DNA of 64,000 nucleotides, taken from contig NZ_JNNO01000023.1 in the NCBI RefSeq assembly GCF_000735585.1, positions 1 to 64,000 of the forward strand. The letters are read 5' to 3'. Shown in pieces: positions 51,865 to 61,692 of this stretch. A program made the translations under genes and the position numbers. The notes beneath the pieces are model-generated. The model ran no database searches. It was given only the letters and a program-made list of their open reading frames with translations, and had not been told where the DNA came from. The DNA comes from Devosia sp. LC5. Its GTDB lineage: Bacteria; Pseudomonadota; Alphaproteobacteria; Rhizobiales; Devosiaceae. Within the stretch, counting starts at the first letter, position 1, and the number at the start of each line of letters is the position of its first letter.

Positions 51865-52419
51865 CTAGCCGGCGGGTTGGGAGAGGAACCAGGCGACCAG
51901 TTCGGCTGAATTGCTGACCCCAACAGACCGCGCCAGACGAAGCCGATGCGCTTCGACAGTCCGGTGCGAAAGCCCCACTTCCTGGGCAATGGCGGCATTG
52001 GTCTTGCCCTGCGCCACCAGGGTCAGGATCTGCCGCTGTCGCCCCGTGAGCTTGAGCGTCGTTTCACTCACCGGCCGGCTCATCGGCTCGAAGCAATAGA
52101 GCGCTGCGGCGAAAGGGTCGCCGGCATCCTGCGACCGCCCATTGACCCGGCACCAGAATCGCCTGCCGTCGGCGGCGGCCATGATGCGCTCGTCGTAGTA
52201 GACAGCGCCGCCGGGCAGATGGTGACGCCACATTTCCCCGGTGCGCACGAAGTCGGCAATGGCAGGATAGAGCCGCGAAAAGCTGGCCTCGACCAGTTCC
52301 TCCCGCCGATAGCCGAACAGGTCCGTAAACTCGGTATTGCAGTCGCGGATAATGCGATGGGTCGCATAGACCATCGGCACCGGTATGTCGGCGAGGGCGA
52401 AGTGAAGCGCTGTAGTCAT
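51865..52419 (-). CDS. PAS-domain LuxR-type regulator
   Basis: This 184-residue protein has an N-terminal PAS domain (MVYATHRIIRDCNTEFTDLF, GYRREELVEASFSRLYPA) and a C-terminal LuxR helix-turn-helix (LTGRQRQILTLVAQGKTNAA, IAQEVGLSHRTVEAHRLRLA). There is no receiver domain, so it is not a classical response regulator. PAS may sense a small molecule. It is divergent from the CoA transferase operon over about 80 bases and is therefore the likely activator of it. Confidence 0.85.
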   Translation of the reverse strand: MTTALHFALADIPVPMVYATHRIIRDCNTEFTDLFGYRREELVEASFSRLYPAIADFVRTGEMWRHHLPGGAVYYDERIMAAADGRRFWCRVNGRSQDAGDPFAAALYCFEPMSRPVSETTLKLTGRQRQILTLVAQGKTNAAIAQEVGLSHRTVEAHRLRLARSVGVSNSAELVAWFLSQPAG

Positions 52420-52500
52420 GTGGTAGAAATACGACTAACTCCCGACGCCCGACAAGCCCTAGCGTTCGCTCAACGACCCCGAATGGGAGGAGGAGCGCGG

Positions 52501-53214
52501 ATGCGCAAGGTTCGTTCAAGCGTTGCCGAAGCGTTGGCCGGTGTGCTGGCCGACGGCATGACCATCATGTCCGGAGGCTTCGGCCTCTGCGGCATCCCCG
52601 AAGCCCTGATCGAAGGCATTGAAGCCTCGGGCGCCAGGGGGCTGACCGTCATTTCCAACAATGCCGGGGTCGATGGCATCGGCCTTGGACGCCTACTGGC
52701 GACCCGGCAGATCAGGAAGATGATCTCGTCCTATGTGGGTGAGAACAAGCTCTTCGCCGAACAGTACCTGTCGGGCGAGCTCGAGCTCGAGTTCAACCCG
52801 CAGGGGACCCTCGCCGAACGCATCCGCGCCGGGGGCGCAGGTATCCCGGCCTTTTTCACCAAGACAGGCGTGGGCACGCTGGTTGCCGAGGGCAAGGAAT
52901 TGCGCCGCTTCAGCGAGGATGACTATGTCATGGAAACCGGGCTCGTCGCGGACGTCTCGATCGTCCATGCCTGGAAGGGCGATGCCGAAGGCAATCTCGT
53001 CTACCGGATGACGGCGCGGAACTTCAATCCGATGATGGCGACCGCCGGCAAGGTGACCATTGCCGAGGTGGAAGAGCTGGTCGAGACCGGCAGCTTCGAC
53101 CCCGACCATATCCACACGCCGGGCATTTTCGTCGACCGCCTGGTGCATGTACCCAACCTGACAAAACATATCGAGCAGCGCACCGTGCGCCAGCGCGACG
53201 AGGAGGTGGCATAA
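52501..53214 (+). CDS. 3-oxoacid CoA-transferase subunit A (acetoacetate type)
   Basis: The 237-residue product (ATG at 52501, GGAGGAGGAG upstream) starts [20 protein letters not shown] and has [20 protein letters not shown] and [20 protein letters not shown], typical of SCOT subunit A. It pairs with subunit B encoded directly downstream (1-base overlap). The pair transfers CoA from succinyl-CoA to acetoacetate or a similar 3-oxoacid. First gene of a three-gene operon ending in a thiolase, so ketone-body type breakdown to acetyl-CoA is likely. Confidence 0.93.
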   Translation: MRKVRSSVAEALAGVLADGMTIMSGGFGLCGIPEALIEGIEASGARGLTVISNNAGVDGIGLGRLLATRQIRKMISSYVGENKLFAEQYLSGELELEFNPQGTLAERIRAGGAGIPAFFTKTGVGTLVAEGKELRRFSEDDYVMETGLVADVSIVHAWKGDAEGNLVYRMTARNFNPMMATAGKVTIAEVEELVETGSFDPDHIHTPGIFVDRLVHVPNLTKHIEQRTVRQRDEEVA

Positions 53215-53870
53215 TGGCGTGGACCCGTGACCAGATGGCGGCCCGCGCCGCGCGTGAACTCGAAGACGGCTTCTACGTCAATCTGGGCATCGGCATCCCG
53301 ACGCTCGTCGCCAACTTCATCCCCAAGGGCATGGATGTGCGGCTGCAGAGCGAGAACGGGATGCTGGGCATGGGCCCCTTTCCCTTTGCGGGCGAGGAGG
53401 ATGCCGACCTCATCAATGCCGGCAAGCAGACCATCACCGCGCTGCCCGAAACCAGCTTCTTTTCCAGCGCCGACAGTTTCGGGATGATCCGGGGTGGTCA
53501 CATCGACCTCTCCATTCTCGGGGCCATGCAGGTTTCCGAGAGCGGCGATCTGGCCAACTGGATGATCCCGGGCAAGATGGTCAAGGGCATGGGCGGCGCA
53601 ATGGATCTCGTCGCGGGCGTCAAGCGCGTCGTGGTGGTCATGGAGCACGAGGCCAAGGGGCAGGCCAAGCTCCTCAAAGAGTGCACCCTGCCCCTCACCG
53701 GTCGGCGCGTGGCGGACCTCGTCATCACTGATCTCGGCGTCTTTTCCATTGCCCGCCGCGGCGAGACTGATATGCGGCTGATCGAACTGGCCGATGGCGT
53801 CAGCGTCGATGAGATCACCGCCAAGACCGAGGCGCGCTTTTCGGTCTCGCTCGCGGAGAAGGCGGCATGA
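53214..53870 (+). CDS. 3-oxoacid CoA-transferase subunit B
   Basis: This 218-residue protein has [20 protein letters not shown] and the catalytic SENGMLGMG motif, with Glu47 as the residue that forms the enzyme-CoA thioester. Subunits A and B are separate here and fused in mitochondrial SCOT. It overlaps subunit A by one base and the thiolase by four. The same fold also serves 3-oxoadipate; the acetoacetate form is preferred from the neighbouring acetyl-CoA acetyltransferase but not proven. Confidence 0.93.
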   Translation: MAWTRDQMAARAARELEDGFYVNLGIGIPTLVANFIPKGMDVRLQSENGMLGMGPFPFAGEEDADLINAGKQTITALPETSFFSSADSFGMIRGGHIDLSILGAMQVSESGDLANWMIPGKMVKGMGGAMDLVAGVKRVVVVMEHEAKGQAKLLKECTLPLTGRRVADLVITDLGVFSIARRGETDMRLIELADGVSVDEITAKTEARFSVSLAEKAA

Positions 53871-55039
53871 GCGGCGGCGTCATTGTCGGTGCCGCCCGCA
53901 CGCCGGTCGGCAGTTTTCTTGGGCCTCTGAGCAGTGTTCCAGCCCATGACCTGGGCGCCATAGCCATCACCGCAGCTTTGCAACGGGCCGGCGTCTCGCC
54001 GCACGATGTCAACGAAGTCATCCTCGGACAGGTGCTGACGGCCGGCGCCGGCCAGAACCCGGCCCGACAGGCGGCCGTCAGGGCCGGCATACCCAAATCT
54101 GCCACCGCTCTCGGCATCAACCAGGTCTGCGGCTCGGGGCTGAGGGCTGTGGCCATGGGCATGCAGCAGATCCTGTGCGGTGACGCCGATATCGTGGTGG
54201 CAGGCGGGCAGGAATCCATGTCCCTCTCCCCCCATTGCCAGCATTTGCGGGCGGGCACCAAGATGGGGCCGGTGAGCCTTGTCGATACAATGGTGACAGA
54301 CGGATTGCTGGACGCCTTTGGCGGCTACCATATGGGCATCACCGCCGAGAACGTCGCGCGCCAGTTCGGCATTTCGCGCGAGCAGCAGGACGAGTTTGCG
54401 CTCGAAAGCCAGAAGAAAGCTGCCGCCGCCCAGGCCGCCGGACACTTCAAGGCGGAGATCGCGCCGGTGAGCATCGAAACCCGCAAGGGTACGACAGTCG
54501 TCGACGCCGACGATCACCTCCGCCCCGATACCAGCGCCGAGGCGCTGGGCAAGCTGCGTCCTGCCTTCGACAAGGAGGGCTCCGTGACCGCCGGCAATGC
54601 CTCGGGTCTCAATGATGGTGCGGCGGCTTTGGTGCTGATGCGGGCCGACGAGGCGGCGCGGCGCGGCCTCACCCCCTTGGCCCGCATTGCCGGCTGGGCC
54701 ACGGCGGGTGTCGATCCCTCGATCATGGGCACGGGCCCCATTCCCGCCTCGCAGAAGGCGCTCGCCAGGGCGGGCTGGACCATTGCCGATCTCGATCGCG
54801 TCGAGGCCAATGAAGCCTTCGCCGCACAGGCCTGCGCGGTCAATGCCGGCATGGGCTGGAACCCCGACATCGTCAACGTCAATGGCGGCGCCATCGCCAT
54901 CGGCCATCCCATCGGGGCGTCCGGCGCGCGCATTCTCGCCACCCTGTTGCACGAGCTGGCACGCAACAATCTCAGCAGAGGTCTTGCCACGCTCTGCATC
55001 GGCGGCGGCATGGGCGTGGCCATGTGCGTGGAACGATAG
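53867..55039 (+). CDS. Acetyl-CoA acetyltransferase (thiolase)
   Basis: The 390-residue product has the full thiolase set: catalytic Cys88 in [11 protein letters not shown], His in [19 protein letters not shown] and the second Cys in [11 protein letters not shown]. It therefore is a true thiolase, unlike the Cys-less copy at 34629. With the CoA transferase it would split acetoacetyl-CoA into two acetyl-CoA. It also could act in the synthetic direction. Third gene of the operon; ATG overlaps the subunit B stop. Confidence 0.93.
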   Translation: MSGGVIVGAARTPVGSFLGPLSSVPAHDLGAIAITAALQRAGVSPHDVNEVILGQVLTAGAGQNPARQAAVRAGIPKSATALGINQVCGSGLRAVAMGMQQILCGDADIVVAGGQESMSLSPHCQHLRAGTKMGPVSLVDTMVTDGLLDAFGGYHMGITAENVARQFGISREQQDEFALESQKKAAAAQAAGHFKAEIAPVSIETRKGTTVVDADDHLRPDTSAEALGKLRPAFDKEGSVTAGNASGLNDGAAALVLMRADEAARRGLTPLARIAGWATAGVDPSIMGTGPIPASQKALARAGWTIADLDRVEANEAFAAQACAVNAGMGWNPDIVNVNGGAIAIGHPIGASGARILATLLHELARNNLSRGLATLCIGGGMGVAMCVER

Positions 55040-55097
55040 TGCAGCGGGGCGCAAACTCCTGCCACACGTTTCATATGTCGGGTATCGCAGAGACACA

Positions 55098-55118
55098 ACA
55101 AAAAGCCGCCAGTCGGCT
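55098..55118 (-). terminator. Hairpin with T-run, terminator of sspA
   Basis: On the minus strand AGCCG, a 5-base loop and CGGCT are followed by TTTT and TTG. It lies 115 bases beyond the sspA stop, in the 193-base gap before the convergent thiolase. The stem is short (5 bp). Confidence 0.45.
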
Positions 55119-55232
55119 ATCGGCCCCAAACCGGCAGTCATCGAAGATGTGCTTTCTTGTCCGTAACGTCTTCCTAGATGCTCATACCCCCCGTCGTCGC
55201 ATAGCGGTCCTCGGCCACGCAGTCGGCGACGG

Positions 55233-56393
55233 TTAGGCCAGACGTGCGGCTGCACTCACGATGGCTTTCGCCGCATTCAGAATATCGCTCTCTGTGGTGG
55301 TCCGTCCTACGCTGAATCGGATCGAGGAGGCCGCCTCTTCCATGCTCAGGCCGATGGCAGTGAGAACGTGAGAAGGTTCCAGACTGCCCGAGGTGCAGGC
55401 AGACCCTGTTGATGCTGCAACTTCTGGCTGAAGCATCGCTAGAAGTTGCTCCGCGTCTGCCCCCTTTATGTTGATATTAGCGTTTCCAGGGTGCCGAAGC
55501 TTGTGATCCTTGGTCCCGTTTAACTCGAAGTCGAGCCCACCTTGTCGAAGGTAAACGAGGAACTGATCACGGATTTCGGCGACCCTGGCACGCTCTTCCA
55601 TCCCACTTGACGCCACGATCTCGCAGGCGGCACCCATGCCAACACACAATGATAACGGCAAAGTTCCTGGCCTGATGCCCTGCTGCTGGCCACCACCAAA
55701 CAAAATAGGCGTTATCAGCGGCTGTAGCTCTCGAGATATATAAAGTGCGCCAACACCCATTGGCCCCCCCATTTTGTGTGCCGACAGGCTGAGCATGTCG
55801 CATATGGTCGCTACACCTGAAAGATCGGTAGCGTAAGGAGCTTGAGCAGCATCGCAGTGCAAGAAGACATTACTGCGTTTTGAGGCGATGGAAACGATGT
55901 CTTGGATAATGCCGATTTCGTTGTTCACAATGCCGATGGATATCAGCGCAGTCTGAGCTGTCACCATTGACGCAATCGCGTCGGGCGAAACTTTGCCTTC
56001 CCTGTCCACCGCAACCTCGTCAACGGAAAATCCATACTCCGAAAGAGCCTCGCAGGCCGCAAGAACGCTCTTGTGCTCGATTGCGCTCCTCAGGACGCGG
56101 TCTTTCCCTCGTTTCCGCTCCTTCCGCATCCCTAATATAGCAAGGTTATTGGCTTCAGTTGCGCCGGACGTGAAGAAGATTTCATCTGGATCAGATCCGA
56201 TCATCGCGGCGACTTGTTGGCGTGCTCGCTCTACTTTCGCCGCCGCCGCCCATCCGAACGAGTGTTCAATTGAGCTAGCATTGCCATAGCCCGCTTCGAG
56301 CATCGCTTCCAAGACGATCCCATGCATTGGCGTGGACGCCTGATGATCGAGGTATATGCCAGCCAAACTCACCTCCCGACCTGGACGAAGCAT
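55233..56393 (-). CDS. sspA: Cysteine desulfurase, SspA-like (sulfur donor for DNA phosphorothioation)
   Basis: The 386-residue product has the NifS/IscS class V aminotransferase fold with PLP lysine Lys207 in SLSAHKMGGPMGVGAL and catalytic Cys333 in STGSACTSGSLEPSHVL. YLDHQASTPMH is the usual beginning, so the translation start may be a TTG at 56366, which follows GGGAGG, rather than the ATG at 56393. It would mobilise sulfur from cysteine for DNA modification. It is divergent from sspB, a common SspA position. Its GC content is visibly lower than the rest of the window (about 53-58 percent in samples). Iron-sulfur assembly is an alternative role, but the context favours Ssp. Confidence 0.85.
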   Translation of the reverse strand: MLRPGREVSLAGIYLDHQASTPMHGIVLEAMLEAGYGNASSIEHSFGWAAAAKVERARQQVAAMIGSDPDEIFFTSGATEANNLAILGMRKERKRGKDRVLRSAIEHKSVLAACEALSEYGFSVDEVAVDREGKVSPDAIASMVTAQTALISIGIVNNEIGIIQDIVSIASKRSNVFLHCDAAQAPYATDLSGVATICDMLSLSAHKMGGPMGVGALYISRELQPLITPILFGGGQQQGIRPGTLPLSLCVGMGAACEIVASSGMEERARVAEIRDQFLVYLRQGGLDFELNGTKDHKLRHPGNANINIKGADAEQLLAMLQPEVAASTGSACTSGSLEPSHVLTAIGLSMEEAASSIRFSVGRTTTESDILNAAKAIVSAAARLA

Positions 56394-56462
56394 CCAGATG
56401 AGCGTTGACCCTAGCGGGTTGGCAATTTAGTGTCACTACAGACGTTATCCTGAGGCAGCTAA
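56394..56462. promoter_or_regulatory. Divergent promoter region between sspA and sspB
   Basis: The 69-base gap contains TTGACC at 56405-56410 followed 17 bases later by TAGTGT, a weak -35/-10 pair toward sspB. No operator-like repeat was seen. Confidence 0.35.
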
Positions 56463-57434
56463 ATGGTTCGTGGCCCCCTATTCGAACAGGACTACCGTCC
56501 GCAATTTTCGGGTCATGAAACCTTCCCGCTTAAGTATGGCTGGCTGAAAAAGGCAGTAGACGCAGTTAGTTCCAGCGATCCATTCGTTTCAAATCGTTCA
56601 TTATTTCTTGCAGATGAGGCCATTGGAAACTTTGGCGTCGGCAAGAACATGGTCGCCGCCATTCGGTATTGGTCCGAATCGGTTGGGATGATTACGCCAG
56701 CAAATGGCGATGGGGTAATCGAGGTTACGGCGCTTGGCGAGTTGATATTCGGCAAACGCGGGTTGGATCCCTACATGGAGGTCGCCGCGACCTCTTGGCT
56801 CGCTCATTGGCGTCTTTGTGGTCGGCCCAACAGGACAACTTGGTTTTGGGTGTTCGGCTACCTGCCGGTGACTGATTTCTACAGGGAGAACATCTATTTG
56901 GGCCTTACCAGTCTCGCCAAGGACCGCAAGTGGCAGCGCATCTCGGACCCGACGGTAAAGCGCGACGTCGACTGTTTCATCCGCAGCTATGCCTCGCGGG
57001 TGGCCGCCGGCGGCGCGGTGCACGAAGACGAGCTAGAATCCCCTCTCGTTGAACTCGGACTGATCCGCGCCGTCGGCCGCAAGGACGGTTTCCGGATGGT
57101 GCGCGGCGCCAAACCGAGCCTTGGACCCGGCGTATTTCTTTATGCGCTTCTCGATTTTTGGGAGCGGTTTGCGGGTGGGAGTGCGTCCCGGAAGAATTCG
57201 CTATCCTTTGAAGCGATTGCTTATGAGCCGGGATCACCCGGCCGCGTATTCCTGCTCGATGAAACCGATCTCGCCGATCGCCTTGCGGATCTCGAGAGCT
57301 TCACCGACGGCGCCCTGATGTGGTCCGAGACTGCGGGCCTGAAGCAGGTGCTGCGCCGGCGCGACATCGACGATACCCGAGCTCTGGAATACGTGGCCCG
57401 CGATTATGCCGATGGCATAAGGCTCGCATCATGA
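56463..57434 (+). CDS. sspB: DUF4007 protein, SspB-like (DNA nickase of phosphorothioation)
   Basis: The 323-residue product carries the DUF4007 hallmark QFSGHETFPLKYGWLKKAVD at residues 14-33, followed by SNRSLFLADEAIGNFGVGKN and MVAAIRYWSESVGMI. DUF4007 proteins are SspB of the SspABCD system, where SspB is reported to nick DNA so that sulfur can be inserted. The first about 400 bases are much less GC-rich (42 percent in 56581-56640) than the second half. The stop overlaps the next gene by 4 bases, so sspB-sspC-sspD form a tight operon. Function is inferred from family and neighbours. Confidence 0.88.
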   Translation: MVRGPLFEQDYRPQFSGHETFPLKYGWLKKAVDAVSSSDPFVSNRSLFLADEAIGNFGVGKNMVAAIRYWSESVGMITPANGDGVIEVTALGELIFGKRGLDPYMEVAATSWLAHWRLCGRPNRTTWFWVFGYLPVTDFYRENIYLGLTSLAKDRKWQRISDPTVKRDVDCFIRSYASRVAAGGAVHEDELESPLVELGLIRAVGRKDGFRMVRGAKPSLGPGVFLYALLDFWERFAGGSASRKNSLSFEAIAYEPGSPGRVFLLDETDLADRLADLESFTDGALMWSETAGLKQVLRRRDIDDTRALEYVARDYADGIRLAS

Positions 57435-60400
57435 CCCTGATCGACCGCGTCGCCATCGAGCCGCGTTTCCAACGCGCCGTCCGCATCGACACCGACCTCG
57501 GCAATCCCGAGGCCCTGCGCGGCTTTGTCTGTCCGCCGTCCTCGGTGAGTATCCTGCGTTCGATGGCCGAGCACGTGTCCGATACCGGACAGGCCGCCTT
57601 TACTTGGACGGGCCCGTACGGGTCCGGCAAATCGAGCCTCGTCATTGCGTTGAGCGCCCTGATGAACGGCAACACCGCGTTGCGCGACGAGGCCGCCGGG
57701 ATCATCGGCCGCGATTTCGCGACCGAGATCTGGTCGAAAATGCCGCCCATGAAGAAGGGTTGGCGCATCCTCGGCATCGTCGGCCGCAAGGACAATCCTG
57801 TTTCGATATTCGGTGAGGCGATCGAAAAGGCCGGACTGGCGACGGCGCCGGACGGCTGGACCGAAACGGCTGTGCTCGACGCGCTGACTTCCGCTGCGGC
57901 CGAAAAGTCCGACAAGCACGGTGGGCTGCTCGTTTTCGTCGACGAAATGGGCAAGATGCTCGAAGCCGCCGCGCGGGGACATGGCGACGTCTACCTCGTG
58001 CAGCAGGTCGCCGAGCTGGCGTCGCGCAGCGGCGGCCGGCTCGTATTCGTCGGTATCCTGCACCAGGCCTTCGACGAGTATGCCGCTAAGCTCTCCCGCG
58101 ACCTGCGCGACGAATGGACCAAGATCCACGGGCGCTTCATCGACCTGCCGGTCAACGTCGGCAGCGAAGAGCAGATCACCATCCTCTCTCAGGCCATCAA
58201 GGGCGACCCCGAGGGCGACGCCCACCTGCCTGCGGCACATGCGGTGGCGCGCTCCATGTCTTCGGGGCGCATCGACGCATCCGATGGCCTGGCCACCCTG
58301 TTGGCGTGCTGCTGGCCCTTGCATCCGGCCACCGCCGCGCTTCTCGGCCCGATTTCGCGGCGCCGTTTCGGCCAGAACCAGCGCAGCATTTTCGGGTTTC
58401 TCAATTCGGCCGAACCGCACGGCTTCCGGGACTTCCTGCGGCAGACCGAGTCAGGCACCTTCATGCCCGACCGGTTATGGGAATATCTCAGGTTCAACCT
58501 CGAGCCCGCCATACTGTCTTCGCCGGACGGTCACCGATGGGCCGTCGCTGCGGAAGCCATAGACCGCTGCGGCGCCATGGGCGGCGACGACATGCACCTG
58601 CGCCTGCTCAAGACAGTTGCCGTCATCGATCTGTTCAAGGACCGGTCGGGCCTCGTGGCGTCGGACGATGTCATATTGTCCTGCTTCCCCGACAGGTCGG
58701 ACGATGAGGTCAAGAGCGGGCTTTCGGCCCTGGCGAAATGGTCGCTGATCGTTTTCAAGAAGTTCGTGGGTTCCTATGCCGTCTATGCCGGCAGCGATTT
58801 CGACATCGAAGCGGCCATCGACGCCGAAGTGGCCGATCGTCCCGAGATCGACATGGCACTGGTCCGCTCGCTCTCCGGTCTCCAGCCCGTCCTGTGCAAG
58901 CGCCATTACCACCGCACCGGAGCGCTGCGCTGGTTCGACATGGACATCGTGCTTTCCGGCGCCGTGGAGAAGCACCTGCAGACCTACCAGCCGGCCGAGG
59001 GTACGATCGGCCAATTTGTGCTGGTGGTTCCCGACGGCGGCGAGACGATGCCGGAACTTGACCGGACACTGAAAGAAATCGCTCCGAAGCAGTCTGATTG
59101 GGACACTGTTTTCGGTATCGCCTCCAACACCGAATACATCCTCAACCTGGCCCGCGAAGTTCAGGCATTGGGCCGCGTGATGGCCCATCCCGATCTGCAG
59201 GGCGATCCCGTTGCACGGCGTGAGGTCACCGCGCGTCTGGCCGGCGCCCAAGGCATGTTCGAAGCCGAAGTCGCCCGGGCGTTCGGCGTGGTCACGTGGT
59301 ACCACGGCAAGGGACCGTCCGAGAGCAAGGCACTGCGCCACGTCAGCCAGATGGCGTCCGAGTATGCCGATCGGCGGTTCCTCTATTCCCCCGTGCTCCA
59401 TAGCGAGCTGCTCAACCGCATCAAGCCGTCGAGCAATGCCGTGGCAGGTCAAAACACCCTGCTCAAGGCCATGGTGACCGAGGGTCACCGCGACCGGCTG
59501 GGCATCGACGGTTTCCCGGCCGAGGGCGGGCTCTACATGTCCTTGCTGGCCAAGACCGGGCTGCACGGGCAATCAGGCGAAGAATACGCTTTCTTCGATC
59601 CGCGCGAGGGTAAGGACCCGGCACGCCTCGGCCCGCTATGGTCGGCTGCCGAGAAGCACCTGCGCAAACATGCCGATCGGTCGGTGTCGCTGGCCGAGAT
59701 CTATGAGCTCTGGGGCAGAAAGCCGTTCGGGCTGAAGCGGGGTGTCATGCCGGTGCTCGTCATCGCCTTCATGATGACGATGCGGACCTCGCTGGCCTTC
59801 TATCGCGACAGCATTTTCCAGCCCGCATTGCGCGATATCGATATCGACTACTTGGTCAAGGATGCGTCCCTCCTGCAGGTCCGCTGGATGGATCTCAACG
59901 AGGATGCCAGGGAGCTGTTGTCCGGCCTCGCCGACGTCGTGCGCGATCTCGACCGGCAGAATTCGCTTGCCGATCTCGAACCCATCGACGTCGGCCGCGG
60001 CCTCGTCGCCATCTATTCGCGCCTGTCGTCATGGACCCAGCGCACCCAGCGTCTCTCTTCGAACGCCACTGCGGTCCGAGGCGTCTTCAAGAAGGCGTCG
60101 GACCCAAACAAGCTCATCTTCAACGATCTTCCTGGGCTCTTCTCGGCCGGCACCGCCGGGCATGATGCCGTGATCTCCAACGTCCGCGAGGGTCTCGAAG
60201 AGCTGGTCGCGGCCCATCCCGGCATGCTCCACCGCATGCGATCGGAGCTGCTCGCCGAGCTGCAGGTGCCTAATGCTTCGCCCAAGGCCATTGCCGACCT
60301 GCGAGCCCGGGCCGAGAACATCCGCGACCTAGCCGGCGACTTCCAGCTCGAGGCCTTCGTCGGGCGTGTTGCCACCTTCAAGGGCAGCGACGAAGATATC

Positions 60401-60775
60401 GAGGGTCTTGCGAGCCTGGCCGCCAATCGGCCGATGCGGGACTGGTCGGATGCCGATATCGACCGGGCTGCGATGGGTTTGGCCACGCTGGCCCAGAAGT
60501 TCAACCGGGCCGAAGCCTTCGCTCACGTCAAGGGCCGCAAGGACAAGCGCGAAGCCATTGCGTTCGTCGTGAGTGTCGGCGGCCGGCCGGAGCCGATTTT
60601 CGGCGAGTTCGACGTCAGCGAGGCGGATCGGCCGCTCGTGGACGACCTCGTGGCAAAACTCGGCACGCAATTCTCGGGCGCCGACCGCAAACACGTGCTT
60701 GCTGCCATTGCCCGGTACGGGGCGAGTATTCTCACCGCACAAAACGACGAAGACAAAAGAAAGGCGGCCGTCTGA
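57431..60775 (+). CDS. sspC: Large P-loop ATPase, SspC-like
   Basis: The product (1114 residues from the ATG at 57431) has Walker A TGPYGSGKSSLVIAL (residues 60-74) and Walker B LLVFVDEMGKM (residues 166-176). The remaining about 900 residues have no domain I can name. A long ATPase between a DUF4007 gene and a PAPS-reductase-like gene is the SspC position. Its ATPase activity is expected to drive or regulate sulfur insertion. It overlaps sspB by 4 bases and sspD by 1 base. The frame extends upstream to 57320 inside sspB, but the ATG that overlaps the stop is the natural start. Confidence 0.85.
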   Translation: MTLIDRVAIEPRFQRAVRIDTDLGNPEALRGFVCPPSSVSILRSMAEHVSDTGQAAFTWTGPYGSGKSSLVIALSALMNGNTALRDEAAGIIGRDFATEIWSKMPPMKKGWRILGIVGRKDNPVSIFGEAIEKAGLATAPDGWTETAVLDALTSAAAEKSDKHGGLLVFVDEMGKMLEAAARGHGDVYLVQQVAELASRSGGRLVFVGILHQAFDEYAAKLSRDLRDEWTKIHGRFIDLPVNVGSEEQITILSQAIKGDPEGDAHLPAAHAVARSMSSGRIDASDGLATLLACCWPLHPATAALLGPISRRRFGQNQRSIFGFLNSAEPHGFRDFLRQTESGTFMPDRLWEYLRFNLEPAILSSPDGHRWAVAAEAIDRCGAMGGDDMHLRLLKTVAVIDLFKDRSGLVASDDVILSCFPDRSDDEVKSGLSALAKWSLIVFKKFVGSYAVYAGSDFDIEAAIDAEVADRPEIDMALVRSLSGLQPVLCKRHYHRTGALRWFDMDIVLSGAVEKHLQTYQPAEGTIGQFVLVVPDGGETMPELDRTLKEIAPKQSDWDTVFGIASNTEYILNLAREVQALGRVMAHPDLQGDPVARREVTARLAGAQGMFEAEVARAFGVVTWYHGKGPSESKALRHVSQMASEYADRRFLYSPVLHSELLNRIKPSSNAVAGQNTLLKAMVTEGHRDRLGIDGFPAEGGLYMSLLAKTGLHGQSGEEYAFFDPREGKDPARLGPLWSAAEKHLRKHADRSVSLAEIYELWGRKPFGLKRGVMPVLVIAFMMTMRTSLAFYRDSIFQPALRDIDIDYLVKDASLLQVRWMDLNEDARELLSGLADVVRDLDRQNSLADLEPIDVGRGLVAIYSRLSSWTQRTQRLSSNATAVRGVFKKASDPNKLIFNDLPGLFSAGTAGHDAVISNVREGLEELVAAHPGMLHRMRSELLAELQVPNASPKAIADLRARAENIRDLAGDFQLEAFVGRVATFKGSDEDIEGLASLAANRPMRDWSDADIDRAAMGLATLAQKFNRAEAFAHVKGRKDKREAIAFVVSVGGRPEPIFGEFDVSEADRPLVDDLVAKLGTQFSGADRKHVLAAIARYGASILTAQNDEDKRKAAV

Positions 60776-61605
60776 TGGCCCATCGCCATGTTCTGGGATT
60801 GTCGGGCGGCCGCGACAGCGCCGCTTTGGCCGTCTACATGCGGCACCACCACCCCGAGATCGAGGTCGAATACTTCTTCACCGACACCGGCAAGGAGCTC
60901 CCCGAGGTCTACGAGTATCTTGGCCGGCTCGAGGGTGTCCTGGGAAAGCCGATCCTTCGGCTCAACCCGGATCGCGACTTTGATTTCTGGTTGATGCAGT
61001 ACAACTCGTTTCTCCCTTCCGCGCAGACTCGCTGGTGTACGCGCATGCTCAAGCTCCGGCCTTTCGAGAACTGGGTGAAGCCCATGCTCAAGGAAGGTGA
61101 CGAGGTGACCTCCTATGTGGCCATCCGCTCAGACGAGGATTACCGCGAGGGCTACAGCTCGAAATCCGCAAACCTGAAGGTCCGGCTGCCGTTCCGGGAA
61201 GACGGTGTCGACAAGGCCGGTGTCATCGAGCTGCTTGACGCTTCGGGCCTGGGCCTGCCGTCCTATTACGAGTGGCGCTCGCGCAGCGGCTGCACCTTTT
61301 GCTTCTTCCAGCAGAAAATCGAATGGGTGCGCCTCATGGAGCGGCACCCTGAAGCGTTCGAAGAAGCCAAGTCGTACGAGAAGTCCGCGGTCGAGCACGG
61401 CTCCCCGTTCACTTGGAGCCAGGGAGAGTCCCTGGATCAGTTGGCAATGCCTGAACGCGTTGCGCAGATCCGGAAAGACCATGCGGTACGCCTCGAACGC
61501 GCCCGCGCCAAGATGCAGCCCAATCCGCTGCGCCCGGACGGCGAGCCGTTGGACATCGACGATTTGTACGGTCAATCCAAGATGTGTTTGACTTGCCATA
61601 AGTAA
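60775..61605 (+). CDS. sspD: PAPS-reductase/ATP-pyrophosphatase family protein, SspD-like (DndC relative)
   Basis: This 276-residue protein has the ATP-pyrophosphatase PP-loop SGGRDS (residues 10-15) in HVLGLSGGRDSAALAVYM. Cysteines at 88, 173, 176, 271 and 274 (SGCTFCFFQQ, MCLTCHK at the C-terminus) could bind the [4Fe-4S] cluster known in DndC/SspD proteins. The enzyme would activate the DNA backbone phosphate by adenylation and accept sulfur from SspA. It is the last gene of the tight sspBCD unit. An 87-base gap follows before the next gene. Confidence 0.88.
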   Translation: MAHRHVLGLSGGRDSAALAVYMRHHHPEIEVEYFFTDTGKELPEVYEYLGRLEGVLGKPILRLNPDRDFDFWLMQYNSFLPSAQTRWCTRMLKLRPFENWVKPMLKEGDEVTSYVAIRSDEDYREGYSSKSANLKVRLPFREDGVDKAGVIELLDASGLGLPSYYEWRSRSGCTFCFFQQKIEWVRLMERHPEAFEEAKSYEKSAVEHGSPFTWSQGESLDQLAMPERVAQIRKDHAVRLERARAKMQPNPLRPDGEPLDIDDLYGQSKMCLTCHK

Positions 61606-61692
61606 CGATTGAAGGCTCGACGCCGGACTGGCGAGCGTGTCTATTGAGGCAAAGCACTGCCGTGATTGGGTAATCGCGTGTCTGGAGGGGCA

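Noticed and set aside
55233-61605. Dnd (DndABCDE) assignment of the sulfur-modification genes
   Set aside because: There is no DndE-like small protein or SMC-like DndD, while DUF4007 is specific for SspB.
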